Part shown: one piece after another, positions 1 through 10,086 of the stretch
Numbering within the stretch: position 1 is the stretch's first letter
Layout of the letters: each line of letters opens with the position of its first letter
Source: Pseudoalteromonas rubra
GTDB lineage: Bacteria > Pseudomonadota > Gammaproteobacteria > Enterobacterales > Alteromonadaceae
Assembly: GCF_000238295.3 (NCBI RefSeq)
Contig: NZ_AHCD03000044.1
Location: 1,240,001 to 1,304,000, forward strand
Length of the DNA stretch: 64,000 bases
Reading direction: 5' to 3'
The notes under the pieces: generated by a model
What the model saw: the letters and a program-made list of their open reading frames with translations, nothing else
Databases searched by the model: none
What the model was told of the DNA's origin: nothing
Position numbers and translations under genes: made by a program

Positions 1-500
1 ATGGTATGAACAGCATGACTGATCTGAGCAACTGAGCCACCGATCGGTAAGGCTTTGTAATCAATCTCAAGGCCACTAATGATGTCCTTGAGATCCCGGT
101 CTATGTCGGTAAGCGCTTTAGCTCGGGCATGTTGTTGTCTTAATTCTCGCAACTTGTTCAGCATTAAGAGCAGCATCACCATAACAAGTAGCAGCAAGAC
201 TGGCGAAGAAAATACACGTTTGATGACCAGCTTAACGGGGGCAGAGGTGAATTCTGATTGATCGTACTTAAGCAATACATGTGTTTCGTCTTTTACCAAC
301 AAAAACCGCTGATCAGCAAACAGAAAAGCATACCAGGGCGTATGTTCTGACTGGGAGTTGATGGGTTGATTATATACCGCCATAGTGGTGCGACCAGTCT
401 GGATGTCGACCACATTTTTTGTAAACAGCAAGCTAATAACAATGCCAATCACAACAAAACAGACAATACAGGTTGCTATATTTTTAAAAACACTTTGCAT
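1..500 (-). CDS. membrane sensor-like protein, N-terminal part (runs off the left edge)
   Basis: Reading from the ATG at 500 leftwards, the frame stays open for 166 codons to the window edge, so only the N-terminal part is present. It begins MQSVFKNIATCIVCFVVIGI, a first membrane helix at about residues 8-26. About 75 polar residues, probably periplasmic, follow, then a second helix at about 105-125 (VFSSPVLLLLVMVMLLLMLN) and a charged region beginning KLRELRQQHARAKALTDIDR that could form a coiled coil or HAMP-like linker. This two-helix layout is typical of sensor kinases, diguanylate cyclases and chemoreceptors. The output domain lies outside the window, so the class cannot be decided. The gene is divergent from the glycogen operon, with a 464-base gap between them. 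Confidence 0.6.
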   Translation of the reverse strand, partial: MQSVFKNIATCIVCFVVIGIVISLLFTKNVVDIQTGRTTMAVYNQPINSQSEHTPWYAFLFADQRFLLVKDETHVLLKYDQSEFTSAPVKLVIKRVFSSPVLLLLVMVMLLLMLNKLRELRQQHARAKALTDIDRDLKDIISGLEIDYKALPIGGSVAQISHAVHT

Positions 501-964
501 GATTGAGCGTATCCACCTACCTAAAGAAATTCGTCCCTGCCAGGAGCAGTAAGTATACTATAAATAAGCCCTAAGTATGACATGTTTTACACCTAATTCA
601 TGTGGGTTCAATCGTAGCTCAGTGCCTCGATGTATTCTAATTAATTAATACAGCTGTGGTGTGTTTAAGATCAAGTATCAATTAAATTCACTTTACACGA
701 GAATAGTTCTCACCTAACTTTTTAACAAGTTTTGGCGCGTTTATTGCCCGTATACTAAGATACAGGCAGTTGTGCCAGCTTTCTAAGTGAAAATCACCAT
801 ATTAGTGCAAGGCTGGACTGTCACTGCACTGTAATGAAGCGTACACACTGTACGTAGACAATAAGCAATTATGCTTTGTAGTTTCACAGCAACCGTTAGT
901 CTAGCTGTAACGGGCACGGCACTGTGGCAAGGATAAACAACCTAGCGGTTTTTTGGAGCCCACA
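501..964. other. long intergenic region between the sensor gene and the glycogen operon
   Basis: This 464-base stretch holds no convincing ORF on either strand. It must carry the promoters of both divergent units. A TATACT hexamer at 751-756 could be a -10 element for the glycogen operon, but I see no good -35 hexamer at the right distance. If it is the promoter, the transcript has an untranslated leader of about 200 bases. Within that leader are short complementary segments, such as GTGCA near 807 with TGCAC near 824. I could not match the leader to a known riboswitch. GGAG at 955-958 is the ribosome binding site of the next gene. Confidence 0.4.
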
Positions 965-1267
965 ATGTTAACTAAGCGTTTTTTCAAAACAAAAAACGAA
1001 GCAGAAGTCACGTTTGAAATCACTCATCCTGAAGCAATCAAAGTAGAACTCGTTGCGGAGTTTAATGATTGGCAGCCTTTAACGATGAAGTTTAATAAAA
1101 AAGACAAACGATTTAAGCTAAAACACCGCTTACCGACAGGGCAAGAATACCATTTCAGATATTTGATCAATGGTGAGCATTGGGACAACGATGACCAGGC
1201 TGACGGCTATGTGCCTAACGGTTTTGGTACGCAAAACAGCGTCGTAGATACCCACAAGCTGGCTTAA
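965..1267 (+). CDS. small free-standing CBM48 (glycogen-binding) domain protein
   Basis: The 100-residue product is almost wholly one carbohydrate-binding module of the CBM48/AMPK-beta (isoamylase early-set) type. FNDWQPLTMKF is the hallmark NxW segment that binds alpha-1,4-glucan, and FRYLINGEHWDNDDQADGYV is the usual closing strand region of this fold. There is no catalytic domain and no signal peptide, so it should act in the cytoplasm. The ATG at 965 is chosen because GGAG sits six bases upstream; an in-frame TTG at 953 lies next to that site and is less likely. It is the first gene of the glycogen operon, with four bases between its stop and malQ. A role in tethering enzymes to glycogen or sensing glycogen is inference from domain and position. 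Confidence 0.85.
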   Translation: MLTKRFFKTKNEAEVTFEITHPEAIKVELVAEFNDWQPLTMKFNKKDKRFKLKHRLPTGQEYHFRYLINGEHWDNDDQADGYVPNGFGTQNSVVDTHKLA

Positions 1268-1271
1268 CGCA

Positions 1272-3254
1272 ATGCAGGGGCTGGAGCAGCTATTTTACTT
1301 GCATGGAATAGGCTTTGATTACACCAAATATAACGGTGAGCATGTTTATTTCGACCATGCAACAAGAGTCAATGCACTGCGTTGTTGTGGCGTAAACACG
1401 GAAGATGCCTCGGACATCGCAAAGTTAAACTTTTCGCTGGATATCAAGCGCTGGCTTGACGTTGTGGGGGAAGTGGTACTGGCTGATGCCCAGTCAGGAT
1501 GCTTCTCACTGAAAATACCCGAGTCAGCCCGAAACGCATCAGTTGTTGTTCAGATCCCCGATTTGTCAATATACCGCTGTTGCGCCTTGTCAGAGGCTGA
1601 AGTGGTCGGGGATTATCGTTACAACGGCGAAACTTATTTAGATGTGAAAATCAAAATAGGGGCGCTGCCCGTTGGTTATCATAAGACGCAAATAGAAGGC
1701 CCCTTTGAGACGAAAATTACCGAGCTGTGGGCAGTCCCCGAGCGTTGTTATGCCTTAGAGCAAGAACAGTTAAAACGAACTGGTCTGTCATTGCAGCTTT
1801 ATACGTTACGCAGTGACCGTAATCATGGTGTTGGCGATTTTCGCGATCTTTATCAATTACTCCGTGGTGCTGCGGCTAAGCATTGTGATTTTGTTTTGCT
1901 GAACCCGCTACATTTACTGTTCGAGTCCGAGCCGGAGCGTGCAAGCCCTTATAGTCCCTCACATCGTTGTTTGATTAACCCCCTGTATATTGCATTGGAC
2001 TGGGCTGTTGAAACACTCCGCGATCATTATCAGGTCAACGTGAGTGCTGCTTGCTGTCCGGATCCGTTCGATGCTCAGGCACAGTACATTGATTACAGTG
2101 CCGTCGCTGAATTGAAATACGCCATATTTACTCAATTGTATAGCGAGTGTATTGATATGCCCGTTGTTGAGCAGGCGGTGAGAGAATTCAAAAGCGATAG
2201 AATGCGTGACCTGAATGTCAGCGCACTCACAGAGCGGGAGTGGTTTTTGCAGTGGCTGGCACATCAGCAGCTTCAGGCCTGTCAGCAACATGCCACCCAC
2301 GTCGGGATGGCAATTGGTCTGATTAATGACCTGGCAGTTGGCTGTGCTAAAGGCGGTTACGAGTTTGCTGAAAATGAGTCTCTCTTTGCAACCGGTGCAG
2401 ATGTTGGTGCGCCGCCTGACCCTTGGGCTGAAACAGGCCAGAATTGGGGCTTGCCTGCACTCAACCCGATTAAAATAAAGAAGCAAAACTATGCCTATTT
2501 TCGTTCTTTGGTACGAAGCAACATGGCGTCTTTTGGTGCACTTCGAATCGACCATGTTATGGCCATTCGGCGCTTATGGTGGTGTTTTGAATCTGAGGGC
2601 AAACCGGGTGGGTGTTATGTGTACTACCCCTTTGAACATCTTTTGGCCATTTTAAAAATTGAATCTCATCTGAATCGGGCCATGGTGATAGGGGAAGATC
2701 TGGGTATCGTGCCGCCCGAAGTCTCATCCGCCATGAGTGAGGCGAACCTTTACGGCAATATTTTGATGTATTTTGCCAAAGATCAGCAGGGTTATTTTAA
2801 ACCTTCCGAGCAGTATCGTGCTGACACATTATTAATGGTCGCAAACCATGATGTGGCGCCATTTAATGCCTGGTGGACGCACAATGATATTTTACTTAGA
2901 AAAGATTACCAGCTGTGTAGCGAACAAGAAGCCACACAAATGGCGATGGCAAGAGAAGATGATAAGGCCAGATTATTAGCATGGTTGGGGATAAATGACA
3001 CATTCCCTGCGCAGCAACATTCGAAGATTCACAGCATATATGGTGCACTGCTGAAAAAACTTGCAGCCAGCCCCAGTAAGTTGCTTGCTATTCAACTTGA
3101 TGACCTGGAACAACAACATTTGCCAGTGAATATTCCTGGCACCGACCGCGAATATCCCAATTGGCGTCGCCGTCTGGCGACACCAGCAGAACAGACTTTA
3201 GAACAGAATCGTCATTTAATGGCAGAGATAAAAAGGATTAGAGAGCAGGCATGA
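1272..3254 (+). CDS. malQ: 4-alpha-glucanotransferase (amylomaltase)
   Basis: A GH77 disproportionating enzyme that transfers maltodextrin segments between alpha-1,4-glucans, recycling short chains released by debranching. The 660 residues match the E. coli MalQ type. Visible family motifs are SPYSPSHRCLINPLY (about residue 225), ALRIDHVMAIRRLWW with the nucleophile Asp (about 425), GEDLGIVPPEV with the acid/base Glu (about 475) and ANHDVAPFNAWW with the third carboxylate. The N-terminal 150 residues are the variable beta-rich part of bacterial MalQ. No strong ribosome site precedes the ATG, which lies four bases after the CBM48 stop, so translation is probably coupled. The stop overlaps the glgB start in an ATGA arrangement. 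Confidence 0.93.
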   Translation: MQGLEQLFYLHGIGFDYTKYNGEHVYFDHATRVNALRCCGVNTEDASDIAKLNFSLDIKRWLDVVGEVVLADAQSGCFSLKIPESARNASVVVQIPDLSIYRCCALSEAEVVGDYRYNGETYLDVKIKIGALPVGYHKTQIEGPFETKITELWAVPERCYALEQEQLKRTGLSLQLYTLRSDRNHGVGDFRDLYQLLRGAAAKHCDFVLLNPLHLLFESEPERASPYSPSHRCLINPLYIALDWAVETLRDHYQVNVSAACCPDPFDAQAQYIDYSAVAELKYAIFTQLYSECIDMPVVEQAVREFKSDRMRDLNVSALTEREWFLQWLAHQQLQACQQHATHVGMAIGLINDLAVGCAKGGYEFAENESLFATGADVGAPPDPWAETGQNWGLPALNPIKIKKQNYAYFRSLVRSNMASFGALRIDHVMAIRRLWWCFESEGKPGGCYVYYPFEHLLAILKIESHLNRAMVIGEDLGIVPPEVSSAMSEANLYGNILMYFAKDQQGYFKPSEQYRADTLLMVANHDVAPFNAWWTHNDILLRKDYQLCSEQEATQMAMAREDDKARLLAWLGINDTFPAQQHSKIHSIYGALLKKLAASPSKLLAIQLDDLEQQHLPVNIPGTDREYPNWRRRLATPAEQTLEQNRHLMAEIKRIREQA

Positions 3255-5485
3255 ATTCAGCAAGTAAATCGCCCATTGTAACCCTCGAATACGCAGCACA
3301 AATTTCGGCACTTGAAGCCGGGTGCTTTCGTGATGCCTTCTCTTTTCTTGGCTTACACAGTACCGGGCAGGGCTCAATTATACGGGTTTATATGCCCGGA
3401 GCCCTGACAGTGTCAGTGAATGACGGACGCCACTCAACAGTCATGCAGCGCATAGGACAATCTGCTCTGTTTGTCGTTGAGTTTGATCGCAAAGTTTCGT
3501 CTGGGTATCACTTAACCGTTGAATTTATTGATACGGTTATTACAACCCGAGACGCCTACGACTTCAGCAGTGCGTTGGATGAGTCGGCGATGTACTTATT
3601 TAATGAAGGTTCTCTGGAACATGGTTACCTTCACTTTGGCGCCAGGGCTATCACTCATCAAGGCTGCAATGGTACGCAGTTTTGTGTTTGGGCACCCAAT
3701 GCGCGCAGTGTTTCTGTCATTGGTGAGTTTAATCATTGGCAGCCTTCTCAACATTTTATGCGTTTTCATCCTGCCAGTGGGGTGTGGGATTTGTTTATAC
3801 CTCATCTTACGGGCGAGCAGGGTTATAAATATGCCATCGTCGGTGTGGATGGTGAGGTAACTGAGCGCGCTGATCCTTACGCTGTTAAGATGCAGCAAGC
3901 TCCGGGTACCGCGAGTGTAATTCAGCCTGCTCAGCAGTGTATGACATTGAGTGATGCCGATCAGGCACAACGGCGAAAGCGCAATGCCATTGATGCTCCG
4001 ATTGCGATATATGAAGTGCACCTGGGCTCCTGGAAACGCAGAGAAGAAGAGGATAACCGTTATCTGACTTATCGCGAGCTGGCTGATGATTTATTGCCTT
4101 ACGTTAAGGAACTGGGCTTTACTCATGTTCAGCTAATGCCTATCAGTGAGTATCCATTTGATGGTTCCTGGGGCTATCAGCCGGTAGGGTTGTTTGCGCC
4201 GACTAGCCGTTTCGGCTGTCTTGACGATTTTCGTTACTTTATACGTCAATGTGCTGCGCTTGAGCTGGGCGTCTTGATCGACTGGGTTCCAGGTCACTTC
4301 CCGTCAGATCCGCATGGTTTGCATCGGTTTGACGGAACCCACTTATATGAGCATGCAGATAGTCGCCAGGGTTATCACCCCGACTGGAATACCTATATCT
4401 ATAACTATGAACGTCCGGAAGTAAAAAGTTACCTGCTTTCCAATGCAAATTACTGGCTTGATGTCTTTAAGCTGGATGGCCTCAGAGTGGATGCAGTTGC
4501 TTCTATGTTGTATCTCGATTACTCGCGTAATGATGGTGAATGGATCCCGAATCAGTTCGGTGGCAGGGAAAACCTTGGAGCGATCGACTGTATTCAGTCA
4601 GTCAATACCCGCAGCTATGGCAGGCATCCACATATCATGATGGTGGCTGAGGAGTCGACGGCCTGGCCTGGAGTCACGCAAGCCGTTGACCACAATGGTT
4701 TGGGATTCGGCTTCAAATGGAACATGGGATGGATGAACGACAGTCTGAGCTATATGCAAAGAGATCCAATCCACAGGAAGTATCATCACCATGAAATGAC
4801 CTTTTCTATGGCGTACGCTTACTCGGAAAATTATATTTTACCACTGAGCCATGATGAAGTCGTACATGGTAAAGGGGCATTGCTGAGCAAAATGCCAGGC
4901 GACGATTGGCAGCAATTTGCTAACTTGAGAGCCTATTACGGGTTTATGTATGCTCATCCGGGTAAAAAACTGTTGTTTATGGGCAGTGAATTGGCACCCC
5001 GCACTGAATGGGATCATAACACGACGCTGGACTGGTCATTGCTGGAATCACCTGCTCATCAGGGGATTTATCAGACCGTCAAATCACTCAATCATTTATA
5101 TAAAAACACCCCTGCTTTATATGAGCTGGATAATTCGCCTTGTGGGTTTCAGTGGATAGACTGTCACAATGGCGAACAGTCAATTTTGAGTTTCGCACGT
5201 TTCGGTAAATCCAGTTCTGATCTTGTCGTGGTAGTCAGTCACTTTACGCCTCAGGTGTTGCATAGCTACCGAATTGGTGTTCCTAAGAGTGGCATATATC
5301 AGGTGGTGTTTAACTCTGATGAAAGCAGCCTGTATGGAAGTGGTACCACGCCAGTTGCGCATCAACAGCAAATGATACAAAGCAAAGCCATTGCCAGTCA
5401 TGGCTTTGAACACAGTATTGAAATCACTATAGGCCCATTGAGCACTATCTACTTACAATATTTGAGTGCTGCCAAACCATGTTAA
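3251..5485 (+). CDS. glgB: 1,4-alpha-glucan branching enzyme
   Basis: A GH13 enzyme that introduces alpha-1,6 branches into glycogen. It has 744 residues, close to the 730 usual for the long form with two N-terminal beta domains. A CBM48 domain is visible at about 150-210 (FCVWAPNARSVSVIGEFNHW). The catalytic barrel carries GLRVDAVASMLYLDYSR with nucleophile D414, MVAEESTAWPG with acid E467 and LSHDEVVHGKG with D535. SWGYQPVGLFAPTSRFG is a branching-enzyme signature. The start overlaps malQ by four bases and the end overlaps glgX by seven, which indicates one polycistronic message. Confidence 0.96.
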   Translation: MNSASKSPIVTLEYAAQISALEAGCFRDAFSFLGLHSTGQGSIIRVYMPGALTVSVNDGRHSTVMQRIGQSALFVVEFDRKVSSGYHLTVEFIDTVITTRDAYDFSSALDESAMYLFNEGSLEHGYLHFGARAITHQGCNGTQFCVWAPNARSVSVIGEFNHWQPSQHFMRFHPASGVWDLFIPHLTGEQGYKYAIVGVDGEVTERADPYAVKMQQAPGTASVIQPAQQCMTLSDADQAQRRKRNAIDAPIAIYEVHLGSWKRREEEDNRYLTYRELADDLLPYVKELGFTHVQLMPISEYPFDGSWGYQPVGLFAPTSRFGCLDDFRYFIRQCAALELGVLIDWVPGHFPSDPHGLHRFDGTHLYEHADSRQGYHPDWNTYIYNYERPEVKSYLLSNANYWLDVFKLDGLRVDAVASMLYLDYSRNDGEWIPNQFGGRENLGAIDCIQSVNTRSYGRHPHIMMVAEESTAWPGVTQAVDHNGLGFGFKWNMGWMNDSLSYMQRDPIHRKYHHHEMTFSMAYAYSENYILPLSHDEVVHGKGALLSKMPGDDWQQFANLRAYYGFMYAHPGKKLLFMGSELAPRTEWDHNTTLDWSLLESPAHQGIYQTVKSLNHLYKNTPALYELDNSPCGFQWIDCHNGEQSILSFARFGKSSSDLVVVVSHFTPQVLHSYRIGVPKSGIYQVVFNSDESSLYGSGTTPVAHQQQMIQSKAIASHGFEHSIEITIGPLSTIYLQYLSAAKPC

Positions 5486-7578
5486 CGTCGCACAGGGGTC
5501 AACCCTCACCATTAGGCAGTACTTTGCATGAACAAGGGGTCAACTTTGCTGTGTATGCACCGTCGGCCACTCAGATGCAACTTTGCCTGTTTGATCAAAG
5601 TGGCCATAGCGAAATTGCGAAGGTCACTATGTATCGTCATGAGGGAGGGCTATGGTCCGTATTCGTTTCTCCACTGCGTGCGGGGACATTATATGGCTAT
5701 CGTGCAAACGGAGCCTATGCGCCTGAAAAGGGCCTGCTGTTTAATCAAAATAAATTACTGTTAGACCCGTATTGTAAAGATTTTCAGGGCGAATTTACCT
5801 GGAGTGAGCGCCACTTTTGTCATTTGCCTGTTGGCACCCTTAACGAAAGTGACAATGCGGTAGATATGCCCAAATCCAGTGTTACAGACATTGCCCGATA
5901 CGATGGTCAGAGACCAAATGTACCCTGGTCAAAAACCCTTATTTATGAATGTCATGTACGTGGCGCGACTAAGCACTGTGACTTTGTGCCTAAGCCTTTG
6001 CGCGGTAAGTTTCTGGGCCTGAGTCACAGCAACTTTATTGCCCACCTTGCCAGTCTGGGTGTCACAACAGTGGAGCTGTTGCCATGTCATGCTTTTATCT
6101 CTGAACAGTTTTTAACGACCAAGGGGCTGAAGAACTACTGGGGCTATAACTCATTGAGCTTTTTTGTGCCGCATAAAGCCTTTTTGGTAGAAGGGCAAAT
6201 TAGCGAGTTTCAGCAAATGGTTCGCGAGTTCCACCTTGCTGGCATTGAGGTGATCCTGGACGTTGTATACAACCATACAGCAGAAGGCGGTCTAGACGGG
6301 CCAACCTTATCACTCAAAGGACTAAATAACACTGGATATTATCGGATGGTGGGAGAGCAGGCCCATTATATCAACGATACCGGCTGTGGAAATACCCTTA
6401 ATATCGATGACCCATATACGCTAAAGCTGATTATGGATAGCTTAAGGTATTGGGTTGAGTATATGGGGGTCGACGGATTTAGATTTGATTTGGCAACGAT
6501 ATTGGCTCGCACGGAGCACGGCTTCAATTCTCAACACAGCTTTTTGCAGGCGATCGCACAAGATCCTGTACTGAGTAAAGTTAAGTTAATTGCCGAACCC
6601 TGGGATGTTGGCCCGGGTGGCTACCAATTAGGTGGATTTCCCTCTCCGTGGCGTGAATGGAACGACAAATATCGAGATACGGTGAGACGGTTTTGGCGTG
6701 GAGATGCCGGTACTCTGTCGGAACTTGCTAAACGTGTGCATGGCTCTCATGAGTTGTTTGAACACAACCAACGCGGGCCGCTTAATTCTGTTAATTTTAT
6801 CACCAGTCATGACGGGTTTACGCTCTCTGATTGGGTGAGTTATGAACAAAAGCACAACTTTGCCAATGGCGAGGAGAACCGTGATGGTCACAGTGAGAAC
6901 ATCTCGTTTAATTGCGGCATAGAGGGCCAGACGGAACAAGCACACATACTGGCACTGAGACACCAAATCCAAAAAAGCGCTCTGATTACGCTAATGATGT
7001 CAAAAGGTGTACCGATGCTAGCCGCGGGGTCGGAAATTGCGCATTCTCAGCAAGGTAATAATAACGCGTATTGTCAGGATAATGAGATTAACTGGTTGAG
7101 CTGGCCGCAAACTATTACCGAGCGATTGATTCACAGCCTACGTGTAAAGAGAGACTGGGATGATGGCCAGGAAAGTGCCTTGTGTGCCTTGATAGCTCAG
7201 CTCCAGGAAATCAGGTGTCGTTATGCGATATTCCATCACCCGTTTTATATTCATACTCAAGATGAACGATTTAACATTAGCTGGTTCAACAAGGATGCAC
7301 GTCCAATGTCTGAGGGAGACTGGCACGACAGCAATAATAAAACGCTGATCTATATGTTGACGGATACGCTCAGAAAACAAAATTTATTGGTGATATTACA
7401 TGCCGGCAGTGACGACGTAGAGGCTAAATTACCGGTTATTCCGGGCGTTGTCTGGCAGCTTTCACTCAGCTCTGTACATCCCACCGAAACCATCGAAAAA
7501 AGTCAACAGACTCAATCCCTGAGTGCACACAGTGCCTGGGTATATCAATCTCATAATGAGGATCTCAAGAATGACTAA
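5479..7578 (+). CDS. glgX: glycogen debranching enzyme
   Basis: A GH13 isoamylase-type enzyme that cuts alpha-1,6 linkages of phosphorylase-limited glycogen, releasing short maltodextrins that MalQ and GlgP can use. The 699-residue protein starts with a CBM48/isoamylase N-domain (PLGSTLHEQGVNFAVYAPSA). The catalytic barrel follows, with ILDVVYNHTAEGG (about 258), VDGFRFDLATILAR carrying the nucleophile (about 335), LIAEPWDVGPGGYQLGGFP carrying the acid (about 370) and FITSHDGFTLSDWV (about 440). These are diagnostic for GlgX/TreX rather than pullulanase. It begins inside the end of glgB and its stop overlaps the start of glgP by eight bases. Confidence 0.95.
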   Translation: MLTSHRGQPSPLGSTLHEQGVNFAVYAPSATQMQLCLFDQSGHSEIAKVTMYRHEGGLWSVFVSPLRAGTLYGYRANGAYAPEKGLLFNQNKLLLDPYCKDFQGEFTWSERHFCHLPVGTLNESDNAVDMPKSSVTDIARYDGQRPNVPWSKTLIYECHVRGATKHCDFVPKPLRGKFLGLSHSNFIAHLASLGVTTVELLPCHAFISEQFLTTKGLKNYWGYNSLSFFVPHKAFLVEGQISEFQQMVREFHLAGIEVILDVVYNHTAEGGLDGPTLSLKGLNNTGYYRMVGEQAHYINDTGCGNTLNIDDPYTLKLIMDSLRYWVEYMGVDGFRFDLATILARTEHGFNSQHSFLQAIAQDPVLSKVKLIAEPWDVGPGGYQLGGFPSPWREWNDKYRDTVRRFWRGDAGTLSELAKRVHGSHELFEHNQRGPLNSVNFITSHDGFTLSDWVSYEQKHNFANGEENRDGHSENISFNCGIEGQTEQAHILALRHQIQKSALITLMMSKGVPMLAAGSEIAHSQQGNNNAYCQDNEINWLSWPQTITERLIHSLRVKRDWDDGQESALCALIAQLQEIRCRYAIFHHPFYIHTQDERFNISWFNKDARPMSEGDWHDSNNKTLIYMLTDTLRKQNLLVILHAGSDDVEAKLPVIPGVVWQLSLSSVHPTETIEKSQQTQSLSAHSAWVYQSHNEDLKND

Positions 7579-10054
7579 GAAAACGTCAAATGTGTGTGTT
7601 GTAAAGCATTGGCAGGAAGCTCCAAAACTGGATGAAAGCACGCTGGCTGATGATTTAATGCGGCATTTTTACTATACCCTGGGACGTGACAAAGTCGGAG
7701 ATTCTAAACACTATTTGTTTCAGGCTTTGGCGTTGACCGTCAGGGATCGGCTCGTGGCAAGGTGCAGAGCAACGAATCAATATCTTGCCGACAACCAATG
7801 TAAACGTGCCGCGTACTTATCACTGGAATTTTTGATGGGCAGAGCGTTGGGTAACGCGGTCTTGAGCCTGGATCTGGAGAAGCAAACGCGTGAAGCGCTG
7901 AAAGAATATTGCACCGAGTTTGAATATGTTGAGCAGGCTGAACATGATGCCGGGTTGGGCAATGGTGGTCTGGGACGACTGGCGGCGTGTTTTTTGGATA
8001 GTTGTGCGACATTGGCTCTTCCGGTGATAGGGTATGGGATCCGTTATGAGTACGGCATGTTCAATCAGTCAATGGAGCAGGGGTTTCAGGTGGAGCAGCC
8101 AGACAACTGGTTACGTGAAGGCCACCCTTGGGAAATGCCAGCGCCAGAGCAAGCCAGAGTGATCAAGTTTTTCGGTCATGTTGAGGGGCATCAGGATAAA
8201 CAGGGTCGTAATCATCGCATGTGGGTGAATACTCAGGATGTGCTGGCTGTACCTTATGATGTGCCTATTCCGGGTTATCGAAATGGGGTGGTGAACACCT
8301 TACGGCTATGGAAATCGGAAGCGACGGATGAATTTAACTTAAAGGAATTCAACGCCGGTAGTTATTCTGAAGCGGTAGCCAAGAAAAACCTCGCCGAGCA
8401 GATCACTATGGTGTTGTATCCGAATGACAGCAGTGAAAATGGTAAAGAGCTGAGACTCCGACAGCAGTATTTCCTGTCGAGTGCCAGTTTGCAGGACATC
8501 TTGCATCAGTGGGTGGAACAACATGGTACGGATTTTAGTGAATTTTCTGACCTTCATGTTTTCCAGCTTAATGATACCCACCCGAGTATTGCAGTAGCAG
8601 AGCTGATGAGGCTGCTGATTGATGAGTATGAACTGGAATGGGATCAGGCATGGTCAATCACTAATTCAACCATGGCCTACACTAACCACACATTGTTGCC
8701 TGAGGCATTGGAAAAGTGGTCAGTGTCTTTGTTTGCTCGTCTGTTACCCCGCTTGCTGGAAATTATTTATGAGATCAATGCGCGCTTTCTATCAGAAGTG
8801 GCGTTGATGTGGCCTGGGGATATAGAAAAACAACGTGCACTGTCACTCATAGAAGAAGGTGACCATCCACAGATCCGTATGGCTTACCTCGCAATTGTGG
8901 GCAGCTTCTCGGTCAATGGTGTTGCTGCATTGCATACTGAGCTGCTTAAGTCAGGGCTGTTTCATGATTTCTATCAGCTCTGGCCTGCTAAATTTAACAA
9001 CAAAACAAATGGTGTTACGCCCAGACGCTGGCTTGCCTATTGTAACCCTGAATTGGCTGAACTCATTACCAGCAAGATTGGCGAGCAATGGCAAGCAGAT
9101 TACGCCGAAATTAAATCACTGCGCCGTTACTACGATAACAAAACGTTCCAGAGTCAGTGGCAATCGGTTAAACAAAGAAATAAAGAAAAACTTGCAAAGC
9201 TGGTGCAGGCGCGGTGCGGTGTGGAGTTTGATGCCAGCATGATGTTCGATGTGCAGGTCAAACGCATCCATGAATATAAACGCCAACTGCTGAATATTCT
9301 GCATGTGATTTCTTTATATGATCGTATTCGCCGTGGCGATACTCAAGGCATGGTGCCTCGCTGCGTGTTGTTTGGTGGTAAGGCTGCGCCTGGCTATGCA
9401 ATGGCTAAGCTGGTGATTAAGCTGATCAATAACGTTGCGAATGTTGTTAATAAAGATGCGAAGGCTAAATCACTTCTTCGAGTCGCATTTTTCCCAAATT
9501 ATAATGTAACGGCTATGGAAACGATTTGCGCTGCGACGGACTTGTCACAGCAAATTTCAACGGCGGGCAAAGAAGCATCCGGTACCGGGAACATGAAGTT
9601 TATGATGAATGGTGCACTCACCATTGGCACCCTGGATGGCGCAAATATTGAAATCAGAGAACAGGTGGGGGCAGATAACTTTTTCTTATTTGGTGCTACC
9701 GCACAACAAGCAGAGGAAGTGCGCCAGCACTATGATCCAAACGCCATTATTCAATCCAGTCAGGCACTCAGCAATACTATGGCGTTGCTGGAGAGTGGTC
9801 ATTTCAACTTGTTTGAACCTGGAATTTTCAACGACATCATTGCCGCGATCCGCAGCCCTCACGATCCCTGGTTGGTTGCACACGACTTTGACAGCTACCT
9901 GGATGCACAACAACGTGCAGCAGAAACCTATCAGGACCAGTCGCAGTGGCTGAGAATGAGCATACTTAACACGGCCGCTAGTGGCAGTTTTTCTAGCGAT
10001 CGCACTATTCAACAATATTGTGACGATATTTGGCGCTTAACCCCAATGCAGTAG
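7571..10054 (+). CDS. glgP: glycogen/maltodextrin phosphorylase
   Basis: A GT35 phosphorylase that releases glucose-1-phosphate from non-reducing ends using phosphate and pyridoxal phosphate. From the chosen ATG the product has 827 residues, the usual size. The PLP lysine is K676 in EASGTGNMKFMMNG, and the N-terminal part shows LGNGGLGRLAACFLDS and the GYGIRYEYGMFNQ motif. The open frame extends upstream to 7523 inside glgX, but the ATG at 7571 has GAGGA about eight bases before it and gives the family's normal N-terminus. The neighbours are glgX (overlap of eight bases) and glgC (32-base gap). The sequence does not by itself separate glycogen from maltodextrin preference; the operon favours glycogen. 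Confidence 0.95.
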   Translation: MTKKTSNVCVVKHWQEAPKLDESTLADDLMRHFYYTLGRDKVGDSKHYLFQALALTVRDRLVARCRATNQYLADNQCKRAAYLSLEFLMGRALGNAVLSLDLEKQTREALKEYCTEFEYVEQAEHDAGLGNGGLGRLAACFLDSCATLALPVIGYGIRYEYGMFNQSMEQGFQVEQPDNWLREGHPWEMPAPEQARVIKFFGHVEGHQDKQGRNHRMWVNTQDVLAVPYDVPIPGYRNGVVNTLRLWKSEATDEFNLKEFNAGSYSEAVAKKNLAEQITMVLYPNDSSENGKELRLRQQYFLSSASLQDILHQWVEQHGTDFSEFSDLHVFQLNDTHPSIAVAELMRLLIDEYELEWDQAWSITNSTMAYTNHTLLPEALEKWSVSLFARLLPRLLEIIYEINARFLSEVALMWPGDIEKQRALSLIEEGDHPQIRMAYLAIVGSFSVNGVAALHTELLKSGLFHDFYQLWPAKFNNKTNGVTPRRWLAYCNPELAELITSKIGEQWQADYAEIKSLRRYYDNKTFQSQWQSVKQRNKEKLAKLVQARCGVEFDASMMFDVQVKRIHEYKRQLLNILHVISLYDRIRRGDTQGMVPRCVLFGGKAAPGYAMAKLVIKLINNVANVVNKDAKAKSLLRVAFFPNYNVTAMETICAATDLSQQISTAGKEASGTGNMKFMMNGALTIGTLDGANIEIREQVGADNFFLFGATAQQAEEVRQHYDPNAIIQSSQALSNTMALLESGHFNLFEPGIFNDIIAAIRSPHDPWLVAHDFDSYLDAQQRAAETYQDQSQWLRMSILNTAASGSFSSDRTIQQYCDDIWRLTPMQ

Positions 10055-10086
10055 ATCGTAGATAGACTTTTTAATGGAGATAATGA

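Noticed and set aside
79..261. 60-codon plus-strand frame at the left edge
   Set aside because: It lies antisense to the open minus-strand membrane protein frame that runs from 500 to the edge with two clear hydrophobic helices; the plus frame has no ribosome site.
1959..2555. 198-codon minus-strand frame inside malQ
   Set aside because: It is the complement of conserved GH77 catalytic sequence; the malQ frame carries all family motifs.
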